In this document: piece after piece, positions 1 through 10,506 of the stretch
Numbering within the stretch: position 1 is the first letter of the stretch
Layout of the letters: every line of letters begins with the position of its first letter
Source: Dolomedes plantarius
Taxonomy: Eukaryota > Arthropoda > Arachnida > Araneae > Dolomedidae
DNA length: 64,000 nucleotides
Assembly: GCA_907164885.2 (NCBI GenBank)
Contig: OU015492.1
Location: forward strand, 204,545,009-204,609,008
Direction of reading: 5' to 3'
Notes under the pieces: model-generated
What the model was told of the DNA's origin: nothing
Databases searched by the model: none
What the model saw: the letters and a program-made list of their open reading frames with translations, nothing else
Position numbers and translations under genes: made by a program

Positions 1-1025
1 TTTTAAACAATTAATTTCATAAAAACATGTACACTAAAAACCCCAAGAACTACCGGTAAGCGAAAAACCTATAAATTGCATTTTTTAAATCACTACAATT
101 GTTGTCAAAAAATTATAAACTCTTGGCTGTCATAAAAAGACTTCATAAATCGATTTATAGCTGTCAGACTAATCTGCATGTAAATGATATTCAAAGTAGT
201 GATATTCAAAGTTCTGCAAAAGATATCTTTAAATACATTTTGTGAAATGGAAGTTCTCAGTATCATTACATCGTAACGAAAATAAATAAATAATATTTCA
301 TAACATATATTTATAAAGAAACGCATATATGATTTCTTACTTCTATCACTATTCATATATAAATATCCTTTTCATTTTTATTTCCTCCTAACACGGATAG
401 AAAATATTAAAATCTCGTTAAATTGTATGAATAAAACTGTATTCTTTTCATCCCCAGTGCATATCAGGTACTTTACGAAAAGTTATTTCGAAAGTTAGAA
501 AATTATTTTCCCAGGAATTCTGTGCCTTTCCTAGAATTTCTCTATTCACGGCTAAATTCAGTTCAGTCTCCTTCTTAAAAATTCTTAATCTCATTTTCTA
601 AACGATAAAAAAACAAGGAATCCCCTGTAAGCAATGTTTCATACAATACAATTACTAAATGTAAATGACAGCAAATATGTAATATTTTCAGTTATTGATA
701 TGTAGATTCAGTGCCATAACTGATGATATTTAGGATATTACTATTCAAATATTTTATGAATATATTGCACAATAAACTCTCTTGCTCAATATACGATACT
801 GTGCACACACCTACATGGACTTACACATCCTTAATACGCAGGCTGTTGTATAATTATGCATACTTTTTTATACCTATGCATATCTATGTGTGTGTGTCTG
901 TGATATAAATATAATGTATATGTATGTATGTGGGTGTATATAGATATTATTTTCATTATATATTTATTATATTTGTTTTATTCCTTTACAATTCTTAAGA
1001 AAAATAAATTTTATATATATATATA
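1..1025. other. AT-rich sequence without recognisable gene
   Basis: Only short low-complexity open frames occur here, the longest 83 codons, with no recognisable motif. The right edge is a short TA run leading into the Tc1-like element at 1028. No repeat, RNA gene or regulatory site is seen. Confidence 0.6.
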
Positions 1026-1137
1026 TACAAGGGGTTGTCAAAATAATGGAACACCACTTTAAAAAGGCACTTGCGCTGCTTTGAAATGAAATTTTGCTAA
1101 TGAAAGCGACGACGTTCTAGGCAAGCAGATGTATATA

Positions 1138-2404
1138 CACTCTTAGACAAAAAAAACTCCCCAAGAAGAAGTTATCCGAATGGGACGAAAATCGCTAGAT
1201 GTGATGTGCATGTGCAGAAAAACGAATGATTATAATTTGAGAAAAATTAGATGATTTATTCAAGAGAAAGAACTTCACAAAGTGGAAAAGTCAATAACGC
1301 ATTGGTCCACTTCTAGCCCTTATGTAAGCAGTTATTCGGGTTGGCATTGATTGAGACAAGTGGCGGACGTCCTCCTGCGGGATATCGTGCCAAATTCTGT
1401 CCAATTGGTGCGTTAGATCGTCAAAATCCTGATCTGGTTGGAGGGCGCTGCACATGATGCTCCAAACGTGCTCAATGGGGGAGAGGCCCGACGAACATGC
1501 TGGCCAAGGCAGCATTGGGCAAGCATGAAGACAAGCAGTAGAAATTCTCGCCGAGTGCGGACGGGCATTATCTTGCTGAAATGTAAGCCCAGGATGGCGT
1601 GATATAAAGGGCAACACAACGGGGCGTAGAATATCGTCGGCGTACGATATTCTACGCTGTGCTGTAAGTGTGCCGCGGCTTAGAACCAAAGGGGTCCTGC
1701 TATGAGATTAAATGATACCCCAGACCATTACTCCTGGTTGTGGGCCCGTATGGCGTTGATATCCCACCGCTGTCCGGGGCGTCTCGAGACACGTATTCGC
1801 TGGTCATCGGGGTTGGAAGCGGGACTCATTACCGGTCCTTGTTGTAACTGAAGCACCAGTTGCACGTATGATCGATGATAATGATGAATCTGGGGCTGTG
1901 AGTGCCGCTCTGACGATTCCTCGTTCCTCACTTTCTGTCGTTTCTCTAGGCATACCGCTTCATTATTGACGCTGTGTACAGCTATGGTTCACTCATTCCT
2001 GCCAACTTCGTCTAATAGTGGCTTCTCTTCTATCCAAGTGTCGAGCGATTCGCCAATTAGACCAACCGTCTTCTTTGAGCCCAATTACACGTTCTCCCTC
2101 AAATGCTGACATTTGCACATATTGTTCGCGCACCTGTATGCGAAGCATAGTTATTGTCTACCTGAGTACACGGAATGAAATTCGCAGAGAATTTGTGACC
2201 TGGAATCGAAATTTCTAATCTTTAATAGCCTGCCAGTTTCGCAGCTAAGATGCGCTGCAGCGCCACATGTTAATTTTTTTTTCATTTTCATGCAATTTTT
2301 TTTCATTTTCCGTCGAAACCTGTATGCATATCAATTTGTGTCGAATTTGCATAACCCCTTCTTGGTGAGTCTTTTTTTTGTGTGTGTGTGTGTGTCTAAG
2401 AGTG
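1138..2404 (-). mobile_element. Tc1-like DNA transposon nested in the outer Tc1 element
   Basis: The terminal inverted repeat starts CACTCTTAGACA followed by an A-rich run and a CCAAGAAG block. The right end carries the same parts in reverse, with a GT microsatellite expanded inside it. A TA target duplication is present at 1136-1137 and 2405-2406, inside the outer Tc1 sequence, so this insertion is the younger of the two. It contains a degenerate minus-strand transposase. Confidence 0.88.
1293..2215 (-). pseudogene. Tc1-like transposase, degenerate
   Basis: It would cut and paste its own element in the nucleus. On the minus strand the N-terminal helix-turn-helix (GWSNWRIARHLDRREATIR, about 2090-2030) is followed by frameshifts and stops. 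Near 1825 the usual DESRF reads NESRF, so the first catalytic aspartate is now asparagine. The QQDNARPH motif and the SPIEHVW glutamate are kept in the intact stretch 1291-1689. I count 32 residues between that D and E. The usual SPDLSPIE reads SSGLSPIE. Not functional. Confidence 0.85.
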
Positions 2405-2599
2405 TAATATTGGGAAGAACGAGCATCTTTTATAAAGGAACAGTAGTATAGTTGATAATAATTAGTGTGGCATTAGTTATGGTTGGTCATGTTGTGGAAT
2501 TACTGTGGAAAATGAAGGATGTGAATGACTTGCAGATAGGTATGATAATTGACGCGACGTAGCAGGCGCCTCTGTTACTAAAGAGGCAGAAATCCAGAA

Positions 2600-2990
2600 C
2601 TCACTCATTATTGCCACCAGTTGAAGGAAAGCGTTTCAGATGGTGCCACGAAAATAAAAACCTGAGTTTAAATGATCGGCAACGTGTAGTCTGGTTGGAT
2701 GAGTCGAGCTTCATATTGTTTCCTACTACTGGTTGAATATACGCTTGGCGAACACAGTCTGAAGCATACTGTCCCGACTGAATACTGCCCATTCTCAACC
2801 ATAGCGGAGTCTCTCTGATGCTGTGAGGGGCTATCTCTTGACATTCAATGGGATCCTTGGCCGTTCTTCACCGTACTGAGACTTTGCAAGTTTACGACAT
2901 TAATCTGGCGGACCAGGTGCATCCTGCGGTGAAGGCCTTACGCTCTGTTCACGCTGAATCCGGAGCGTTACGTAGCATCAATGTTAAAAA
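2600..2990 (+). pseudogene. Tc1-like transposase, central part of the outer element
   Basis: The plus strand reads RWCHENKNLSLNDRQRVVW followed by LDESSF, the typical first catalytic aspartate region (Asp at 2698-2700). Several stops follow, then a GAIS-like stretch in place of the usual WGAI strand. Similarity fades near 2990, where unidentified sequence begins. No start or helix-turn-helix is recognisable upstream, so the N terminus is lost. Belongs to the element at 1028-4599. Confidence 0.7.
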
Positions 2991-4190
2991 ATTTAGCCAA
3001 TCACAGAGCTGAACCCATTTAGCACGTGATGCATCAAATTATTCACAAGTCTTCTTAACCCTTAATAAAAATTTGGATTTCTTTCAAATTCTCATGCATA
3101 CCAGAAATTGCCTGCATTTTAGAGAAACAACAATGGAATATTTCGATTCTTTTAAAGATCAAGTGCAAAGTGTTTTAGCGGAAAAAATAAGTAAAAATAT
3201 AGCTACACATATTGTGCAACTACATTAATATAAATTAGTAATTTTGTTTGGGAAAATTTTTAATTTACATTCAATTAAGACAACATAGAGTTATAACAAG
3301 TGAACTGAAAATATGGAAACTAGGCACGTGGGAAAATAACAAAAATTTTTCTTTTATACTAGCAAAGCCGAATTGAAGTAGGGGTAATTTGCACTTAATC
3401 CAAGGTTTGAATAAGAATTGTAGGGCAATAAAGGGGATGATGGACTTTCAAATTACCAAAAATTGAACAAAAATTAGAATTTTTTTTGTTGCGTGTTAAT
3501 ATTTTAAAAGTATGTAAATATTGGGGTAAATGCTATTTAAAATATGTAGTGAAAAGTAAAATGAAAACTTGGTGGCTTTAGAAAAGTATGTATTAAAGGT
3601 AGGGTAAAAAACATCTTTTAAATGTTTTTTTCTCAAAATGAGGCATTTCCAGACTTGCAGTTCTTTGAATTGCTCCTTGCGTCATAAGTTTTGATGAAAT
3701 TTTATAACATTTAAAATAAAGACTCCTGTAATACATCAAAATAAAGTTATGTATCCATTTTAGGTTTCCACATTATTCAGATTATCATAGTTTAATTTGA
3801 GTGTAGAAAAGTACATGAATTCCATGAAAATTCAGAGTACAAACATAAAAATATTTCCTAAAAATTAACTATTCAACGAAAGTACAAAGTAATACAAAAC
3901 TCTGTTCAAAATGTATTTATAAGCAATATAAATGCAAAATTAAGGAGGGAAGTTTAAAATTAGATCGCAAGGAGCATTTAAAGAAATTAATTTCAATTTT
4001 TGAAATATAAAAAAAATTTAAATAGTTATAAAGTTTTATAAGGTGTTTAATATAGTTATACTTTAATGAATATATACGAAAAATTTCATATCTCTGGGGA
4101 AAAAATTTCAAAAATTCTTTTGCAATGTCTACCATCCCCATAATAATTTCGGACACAACGTAGTAACGTAACACAACGCTCTGAATGCAA
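2991..4190. other. Unidentified AT-rich insert inside the Tc1 element
   Basis: This segment separates the central and C-terminal parts of the outer Tc1 transposase, so it was probably inserted there. No target duplication or terminal repeat could be fixed. The stretch 3620-3700 (TTTTTCTCAAAATGAGGC and following) resembles part of the TTAA-bounded MITE near 16300 only loosely. The 85-codon frame at 3917-4174 shows nothing recognisable. Confidence 0.4.
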
Positions 4191-4194
4191 TGGG

Positions 4195-4560
4195 AACAGG
4201 CTTTTATTCCCTAATGACTGTCCGTGTTTCCGTGATGATAAAATAGTGATGATAACCTACTTCGTGGGAAATGTGCTATCATGTGGATTGAAAAGCCTGG
4301 GGATGAGATACAGCGACTCTTCTAGCCACCTCAATCTCCTGACCTTAATGTTATTAAACATTTTTTGGAACATTCGGGGGACAATTTTTACAGAGTTTTC
4401 CCCTCCAAAATCATTGGAACAGTTAGGACATATGTAGCACAATGAATTGGGCCAAATTCCAGTTTCTTATCTACAGGACTTATGTCACAACCTCTCACGT
4501 CGAAAACGTGTTTTGTTGCAATCAAAAAGTGGACCTGCAGTTTATAAATAAAAAGTTCTG
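4195..4560 (+). pseudogene. Tc1-like transposase, C-terminal part of the outer element
   Basis: Across frames the plus strand reads a weak PNDCP equivalent of the QDNAP motif, then PPQSPDLNVIKHFLEHS, matching the Tc1 SPDLNPIEHLW segment, and a degraded tail. The catalytic Glu position is Lys here. The right inverted repeat ends 40 bases further on. It completes the remnant that starts at 2600. Confidence 0.65.
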
Positions 4561-4787
4561 CAGAAGCGGTTAGTGTTTCCACTATTTTGTTAACCCCTGT
4601 ATAACTATTTTAAATATAGATATTAATTAGGTCAAATCTTTCACTTTTTATGTAACGTTGAATTTTCTCGCCAATAGTTCATTATTAAATTCCTATACTC
4701 AAAAATGGATACATAGAAAGAGGAGTGATGCACCAGCAGGGTGGCACCCTTAGCATATGTATTTAAAGAAAGTTCCCATCGAAAACA

Positions 4788-4975
4788 GGCAGGACGATGG
4801 CCGAATAGCTAGGGCGCTGGCATTCGGTGCCACAGTCTGTGTGTTCAAATCCCACTCTTGGCATGGACGTTTGCAGTCGTTCGGAATCGGCTTTAAGCAG
4901 TAGGTCCCGGTCTAATTAGCCATCGTGTAGAAATAATTGACCATAGCGCTCCCAACCCACCGAAAACAAAGACCA
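4788..4975 (+). repeat. tRNA-derived SINE
   Basis: The 5' part looks like a tRNA gene with both internal RNA polymerase III promoter boxes. An A-box-like TAGCTAGGGCGCTGG lies at 4806-4820 and a B-box-like GTTCAAATCCC at 4842-4852. An unrelated tail runs to about 4975. The tRNA arms are not fully paired, so it is a SINE rather than a working tRNA. Ends are approximate; I found no target duplication. Confidence 0.7.
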
Positions 4976-5520
4976 TTTTAATAAACTTTTATTTAAATTT
5001 GAACAGATGACGAGTCAAGAGCATATTTCAGTTGAAATAAAACTTATTTTGCCATTCTCAGCATTTTATTTTACCTCATTTCTTTCTGTTTGTTCCAAAG
5101 TAGTTAAACTTTTCATACTTTAAAGTTTTCTATAAAGTTAACATGTCTTCAAACTACACTTAAACTTATTTTATATCTAGAGAACATTAAAGCCTATTTT
5201 ATATAAAGAAGCAAGTATATCAAAATCATGAGAGAATACGTAAAAAAAGATTTTACTGAAGTTATGTAGACCACTTCAGAAACCAAATAAAATCCTTTAA
5301 CCAAAGCCCTTGATCTTTCGATATTCCGGATAAGAACATTTTTTTCCGGAAGTAAAAATTCTACCAGCGATCCTCTTATTTTAAGTAGAATATTCCTATT
5401 GTGAACAATAGGTCTTATTTAGAGCAAGAAATTTTAAGTGAAAGAACTGAGGCTCATTTCTAAGTTTCTACCTTTCCGCTATTTTTTTTTAATTAAGAAT
5501 GATGGTCTTTTAATAATATT
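4976..5520. other. AT-rich sequence without recognisable feature
   Basis: No open frame with recognisable content, no repeat shared with other parts of the window, and no RNA gene is seen between the SINE and the non-LTR retrotransposon remnant. Confidence 0.5.
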
Positions 5521-5688
5521 CTTCTTAGATAGATATACGTGCGGTTCTGAAACAACACACTACATCGGTTGTGCCGTTTTTGAAACTTGGAAATATGGAC
5601 CTTTAAACTTCGCCCATCCTGTATCGTTTTTATTCCAGAAATTTAAGCCATCAAACAAGCTGTTCATTTCATTGCACATCATCAGAAT

Positions 5689-6571
5689 TTGGGATGCGAC
5701 ATCGATGTCGATGTTTTCAAAACATTGATGTTTTGATAAAAACATCGATGTTCTAAACATCGATTTATTGAAGCCGGTGTTTTTTTAACATCGATGTTTC
5801 GTGCTCGATGTTTTACGTTGTCTCGATGTTTTTTTAATGAAAAAGTACCATAATAAAAAAATATACCACGTAGCATAATTTTCACACTCAGTAAATGTAA
5901 GTCTGAGTTCTGTAAAGGACGAATACAAAAGGAGGAAACATTCCTTAGCAAACAGACAAATGGCAATCAACAATCAATGAACCAATCAGAGCGCTTGGAA
6001 TGTTCTTGACACTCCAGAACTTTCGATGGGGTTTTACTTTATAAATAGTATATACACGAAAGCAGACATTTAAGTTTTTGTTTTGTTCTGGTTTTATATA
6101 ACTTGATGTTAATATTATTAGTAAGATGCCTCCTAAAAGTACCGTTCGGTAGTATTTTTCCAAAACTTATGACAAATTAGTTAAATGCAATATTTGTCTT
6201 AAAACTTCTGGCAATACGACGAATTTATCTGGACATTTGAAAGCAAAACATGGCGATATTTACAACGAAAATATCGCCATGTTTTGCGATTTGAGTCACC
6301 AATGTAGCCTAAGGCAAAAGCAACCAAGTTTTTGCCATTTGTGTCAGCCCAATCAGAGAGTAAAATTAAATCACCCCCCCCCCTCACACGACTAACTGAA
6401 GTAACATTAATGTTAAATGTTGCTAAACCAGTTTTAAAAATGGATGTTCTAAAACATCGATGTTTAAAAACATCGATTGTTTTTGGGCGATGTTTTATTA
6501 GCATCGATGTTTTAATATTGAATATCGATGTTTCAAAACATCGATATTTTGTTATCGATGTCGCATCCCTA
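5689..6571 (+). mobile_element. Non-autonomous hAT element with 8-bp target duplication
   Basis: The ends are TTGGGATGCGAC and, reverse complemented, TAGGGATGCGAC. A perfect ATCAGAAT duplication flanks it at 5681-5688 and 6572-6579. It interrupts the LINE RNase H reading frame, so it is the younger insertion. Both subterminal regions are packed with copies of ACATCGATGTTTT-like words in either orientation (5700-5830 and 6445-6560). These may be transposase binding sites or simply palindromic expansion. Inside is a short BED zinc finger remnant. Confidence 0.93.
6126..6268 (+). pseudogene. BED-type zinc finger fragment of a hAT transposase
   Basis: From ATG 6126 the frame reads MPPKSTVR, a stop, then YFSKTYDKLVKCNICLKTSG and TTNLSGHLKAKHGD. 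The CxxC and HxxxxH pairs are those of a BED finger, the DNA-binding domain at the N terminus of hAT transposases. The catalytic region is gone, so this is an internal deletion derivative. The 3' end runs into an inverted repeat that duplicates the last codons in reverse. Confidence 0.8.
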
Positions 6572-7240
6572 ATCAGAATAAGCCTTTTATCACTTACACG
6601 GATTCATTGAATCATCCTGAGAGTCTTAAATGGGTAACAGTAGTCATAGTGTCGCTTGTACTGTTGTATCTCTTCATCTTTGCTTAAAATGCCGTGGCTA
6701 TCGTATTTTATTTTGCTACATCCCAGGCCATGTGGGAATACCTGGAAACGAGCGTGCAGACACAGTAGCAAATAAATTCCAATACAAATTTAAATCCTCC
6801 TGTCCCTTTCTCTGACCTATACTATCAAAAGTGTAATTTTGGAAGAATGGCGCTCAGCATAGGGCTTAATTGTAGACGATAAACTTCATCACATAAAGCC
6901 CACGATCTCTGTTTGATCTCCATTATATCCTAAGAAAGTGGATGTAATAATCATGCTTCTGAGAATTGGACATACTAGGATTACTCACAGAAATTTGCAG
7001 GAGTGGGAAAGTATCCCAGTATTCTGTCACTGTAATTGTGAATTCACAATCTGACACATTTTAACAGACTGTGCAAGCCTCGCTAATTTTTATTTGAAAT
7101 ATTTTGGTTCCACCTTACTCCCTTTAAAACGACCATTTGATGAAAGGCCTCATCCTGATATTTTTCAATGTTTGAAAAGAACCGGCTTTTACCCCTTATT
7201 TAATCTCTTTTTTGCATTCATTTGTATTGTTTTCTAGTAC

Positions 7241-7647
7241 GACTGTAATCTGCGGCAGGGAGTCCCATCAAAGGGGATTAGTTTTTACCCTTACTGTCTT
7301 TATCACCTTCGCAAGGGACTTTTATTACTTTTGTACATTGCTGGTTTCATCACAAGTATATTAAAGTGCTTTTATCAAATTTTTTTCATTACTTTTATAT
7401 TTGGCTGACCTTATCACCTTTATATATCACAAATTTTGTCACCTGCATGTCTTTTAATTACCACTACGTTTTATTACTTTTTATATAGGTAGTAAATTTG
7501 CTGTTTGAAGCAGTGACTTGGCGTCAAAAAATCTCAACCAATCAACCATGAATGATATTCTGTTGTGAATGGAATGATATTCTGTTGTAATAATGGAAAT
7601 ATAGATGATATGATTAATGTTGTACAATCAATAAAGATTTTGATAGT
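7241..7647. other. Probable LINE 3' region, then unassigned sequence
   Basis: The sequence after the RNase H tail is AT-rich with repeated TTATCAC and TTATTACTTT words, plausibly the old 3' untranslated part of the LINE. No gene or clear repeat boundary is seen before the hAT target site at 7648. Confidence 0.4.
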
Positions 7648-7843
7648 CTCTATACCAGAGGTCCCCAAACTTGTTTGTCCCGTAGACCGCGTGCCGATTT
7701 TTTCTGTTTTGGGTAGATCCCCTTCTATCCTAATACTGATTTGTTACAAATTCATCAACTTTAAAGGTGTTTTTGAAGCTCACACAGAGTTACTCACTTT
7801 GAGAGGGTTTACTGTAGAGTGAAAAATTTAATAATAATATATA

Positions 7844-8551
7844 TCTATATATATAAAACAGTTCCGTAACTGACTCATTCATTCATTCATTCATTCATTC
7901 ATTCACTGACTGACTGACATACAACGCACAGACCAAACCGCTGGACCTAAAAGGCTAAAATTTTGCATGACGAATCTTCTAATAGTGTAGGGGTGCACTA
8001 AGAAAGATTTTTCAAAAATTCTTCTTAGATTTTTTTAAATTAAATTTTTAAGCTGTTTTTTAAACTTTTTTTTACGTTTGCATTTAAAATAATACATTGA
8101 GGGTTATAAAATTTATATCACGAGAAAGATCATAAAAATTCCTTCAAATTGAAATTTTTTTCGAATTTTTACCTCCATTTCCTGATTTTTGGCGAATTTT
8201 TAAAGATTAATTTTTAGAATTTAATTTATTAAATGCCGATCACGTGATTTCTTTTTCTGGTACTTTCAATAAATTTATCGTCACGTGCGTAACAACTAAA
8301 TAGACAATAAAATATTTTTTTTCTCTTTCTAATGCAGCAGACGATTGGATATTATCCAAAAAAAATGCATATCCCTTACGATTTTTTTATAAATATATAT
8401 ATATAGATAGATATATATTTTACATCAATTGTATACATTGATCATCGCATTTATTATAAATATATATATTTATTTTTTGGCATAAATTGCATACGTTGAC
8501 CGTTGTATTTGATTTGAATGTACTCCGTAGCGAAGTGCGGGTTTTCAGCTA

Positions 8552-8552
<1 letters not shown>
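7844..8552 (+). mobile_element. Non-autonomous Helitron, family A, copy 1
   Basis: It starts TCTATATATATAAAAC and ends in a short hairpin-like GTAGCGAAGTGCGGG followed by TTTTCAGCTAG, with T as the next host base. A TC start, a CTAG end and insertion between A and T are Helitron hallmarks. An expanded ATTC repeat lies at 7874-7906. No Rep or helicase sequence is present. Near-identical copies occur at 38814-39488 and 54195-54982, and a truncated one at 19258-19855. Confidence 0.88.
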
Positions 8553-8594
<42 letters not shown>

Positions 8595-8605
8595 TATATA
8601 TATAT
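8553..8605. repeat. TA microsatellite
   Basis: An almost pure TA run follows directly after the CTAG end of the Helitron. Confidence 0.95.
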
Positions 8606-8840
8606 TAAGTTTTATAGTTATACATTTATTAATTAAAACGACACAAAATGCAAATCTAGTAACATAGGCTGAAAGATCATCATCCTGGAAGTTTGTCTGT
8701 GCCAAATTGGGAAACTGGCAAGTTCAATATAACGGCTTCCTGCTGGCCCTCGCTGTAACCGTTCCAGTTCAAAAGTCCATGATGTCGCAACACAAGTTAC
8801 ACGTGCTGCGGCCGAAAAGTTAATAGATTTCTTACACAAT
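8606..8840 (-). pseudogene. Possible hAT transposase fragment
   Basis: On the minus strand two overlapping frames give SWTFELERLQRGPAGSRYIE, then LASFP, and NFQDDDLSAYVTRFAF. The order of a Leu-Glu-rich helix, a FP turn and an acidic segment is reminiscent of the middle of ZBED or GTF2IRD2-like hAT transposases. Its place inside a hAT element supports this, but the match is weak and it may be chance. Confidence 0.35.
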
Positions 8841-8880
8841 TTTATGAAATATACATATCATTAGGAAATGTATCTATCTA

Positions 8881-10277
8881 CACTGCTGGCCACTGTAAAT
8901 GCAACACCCTGAAGGAAACATGCAAATAACATGAAATTTACAACATGCATTAGCGGAGGTGAGATATGCAAATGATTAGAATTGCAGCGCAGACGCACAT
9001 CACGCGCGCCTGTGGCGCCACTTCAAAGCGCTATTTAAGGCTTCGAGATTTAGACGATTTCAAGTTCGGCAATTGTGTTTTTCTTGTGGTTTTTTCAAAA
9101 AAACGATCAATTATGCCTCGTCGAAAACAGCGATCATCTTTTGATCAAGTATCCGATTTCGACAGAGGAAGGATAGTGGCCTACCGAGATTGTGGATTAT
9201 CTTTCAGGGACATCGGTAGTCGTGTTGGACGAAACCAAGCAACTGTAATGCGGATATGTGATCGTTGGGTACAGGAGGGTACGACGGACCGGCGTGTTCG
9301 ATCGCATCCACCTCAGCGCACCACTTCACGTGATGACAGGCAAATTGTGCGCATGGCAGTGACGGATCGCTCAGTCACATCACGAACCATAGCACAGCAC
9401 ATGCAGTCTGTAACGCATCATCCAGTGTCTGCGCGTACCATTCGACACCGTTTACAGCAGAGTGGTCAGTCCGCAAGACGTCCATTGCTTTATCTACCCT
9501 TGACGCAGAACCACAGACGCCTCCGCCGCCAATGGTGCGATGACAGAAGGATGTGGACGGCAGAATGGAATGAAATTGTCTTTACTGACGAGTCACGCTT
9601 CTGTCTGCAACATCACGATGGTCGCATTCGAGTCTGGAGACACCGTGAAGAGAGGATGCTGAACAGCTGCGTTATGCACCGCCACACTGGTCCTGCACCG
9701 GGTATTATGGTATGGGGCGGTATTGTATATCACTCTCGCACACCTCTAGTACGCATTGCCGGTACTTTAAACAGCCAGCGCTACATCTCCGAGGTGTTGG
9801 AGCCAGTTGTCCTTCCTTACCTTCAGGGCTTGCCCACAGCCATATTTCAACAGGATAATGCGCGACCACACGTGGCACGCATTGTCCAACGGTTCTTCGT
9901 CAATTGCCAGATTGAATTGCTTCCCTGGCCGCCTCGCTCTCCGGATCTTTCGCCGATAGAAAACATTTGTCCATGGTTGCTCTACGATTGACCCAGATTC
10001 TATCCCCAGCTGCCACAGAAGATCAACTTTGGCAACGTGTGGAAGCTGCTTGGTCTGCTGTACCCCAAGAACTCATCCAAAGTCTCTTTGAATCAATACC
10101 GAGGCGTGATCTCCAACAATGGCGGCTACTTTGGCTACTGATTTTGGCAGGAACCACACTTCACAGAAGTCTATAAATTTAATCATTTGATACTTGGTCA
10201 ACATGTTATCTACAAAATAAATTTTGTTGTGATATCTCTTGTCTTTCTTGGTGTTGCAATTTGGGTGGCCAGCAGTG
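8881..10277 (+). mobile_element. Tc1-like transposon, nearly complete
   Basis: The inverted repeat CACTGCTGGCCAC is found at both ends, with further imperfect similarity (GCAACACC). TA duplications sit at 8879-8880 and 10278-10279. At 1397 bp it has standard Tc1 length and holds one plus-strand transposase gene. It lies inside the hAT element 7656-10498. Confidence 0.93.
9113..10141 (+). pseudogene. Tc1-type DD34E transposase with two frameshifts
   Basis: The start is the ATG of MPRRKQRSSFDQVSDFDRGR; an upstream in-frame ATG at 8966 only adds inverted-repeat and leader codons. A paired helix-turn-helix (about residues 10-110) is followed by the catalytic core. D159 lies in FTDESRF, D248 in QQDNARPH and E283 in SPIENI, giving exactly 34 residues between the last two. 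All three catalytic residues are kept. One base is missing right after ENI near 9968, turning the frame to a stop at 9992. A second shift near 10107, with loss of a few codons, precedes the ending NNGGYFGY and the stop at 10139-10141. No other lesion was noticed, so inactivation looks fairly recent. Confidence 0.92.
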
Positions 10278-10450
10278 TATTATTAGAAAGTACTCATATT
10301 ACGTAAATACCTCCATAGGTACTGTCTGTGTTAGGCGATTATATTTACGGGAAGCCAAAATTTTGATGACGGCCTGTCTAACTCGTGGACCCCCATTTAC
10401 ATCTCATGCTCACCCAATTTCCTTTCTCACTGGAATGAACCCCTTGCAAG

Positions 10451-10480
10451 TCTATATCGACCCCTGGGGGTCGATATAGA
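10451..10480. repeat. 30-bp palindrome near the hAT right end
   Basis: Two perfect 14-base arms (TCTATATCGACCCC and its complement) flank a 2-base TG centre. It lies 18 bases inside the right terminus and may be part of the hAT subterminal structure. Confidence 0.85.
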
Positions 10481-10506
10481 CCACTTTGGGAATGACTGCT
10501 CTATAC

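Larger units (their letters stand above)
1028..4599 (+). mobile_element. Tc1-like DNA transposon, outer copy, interrupted twice
   Basis: The left end CAAGGGGTTGTCAAAATAAT pairs with the right end, whose reverse complement begins CAGGGGTTAACAAAATAGTG. Both sit at TA dinucleotides (1026-1027 and 4600-4601), as expected for Tc1/mariner. Inside is a plus-strand Tc1 transposase remnant in two parts, 2600-2990 and about 4195-4560. A complete second Tc1 element occupies 1138-2404. About 1.2 kb of unidentified sequence separates the two transposase parts. The element is long dead. Confidence 0.8.
5522..7240 (+). pseudogene. Non-LTR retrotransposon pol remnant (RNase H and C-terminal tail)
   Basis: The plus strand reads YTCGSETTHYIGCAVF (5531-5578), matching the start of LINE RNase H domains. 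After a hAT insertion it continues FITYTDSLNHPESL (about 6587-6628), then YIPGHVGIPGNERADTVANK (6717-6776), the conserved histidine and aspartate segment. A C-terminal LRIGHTRITHRNL stretch and a cysteine-histidine segment ending HILTDCASLA (6960-7090) follow. This layout is that of Jockey or I-type elements. Many frameshifts and stops are present, and reverse transcriptase and endonuclease are absent. Without the hAT insert the remnant is about 0.8 kb. Confidence 0.82.
7656..10498 (-). mobile_element. hAT element carrying nested Helitron and Tc1 insertions
   Basis: The left end CAGAGGTCCCCAAACTTG pairs with the right end, reverse complement CAGTCATTCCCAAAGTGG. An exact CTCTATAC duplication flanks the element (7648-7655 and 10499-10506). 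hAT sequence is visible at 7656-7843, about 8606-8878 and 10280-10498. A Helitron fills 7844-8552 and a Tc1 element 8881-10277, both therefore younger. A 30-bp palindrome lies near the right end at 10451-10480. Confidence 0.9.

Noticed and set aside
4788..4860. Functional tRNA gene
   Set aside because: A and B boxes are present but acceptor and anticodon arms do not pair properly and a SINE tail follows.
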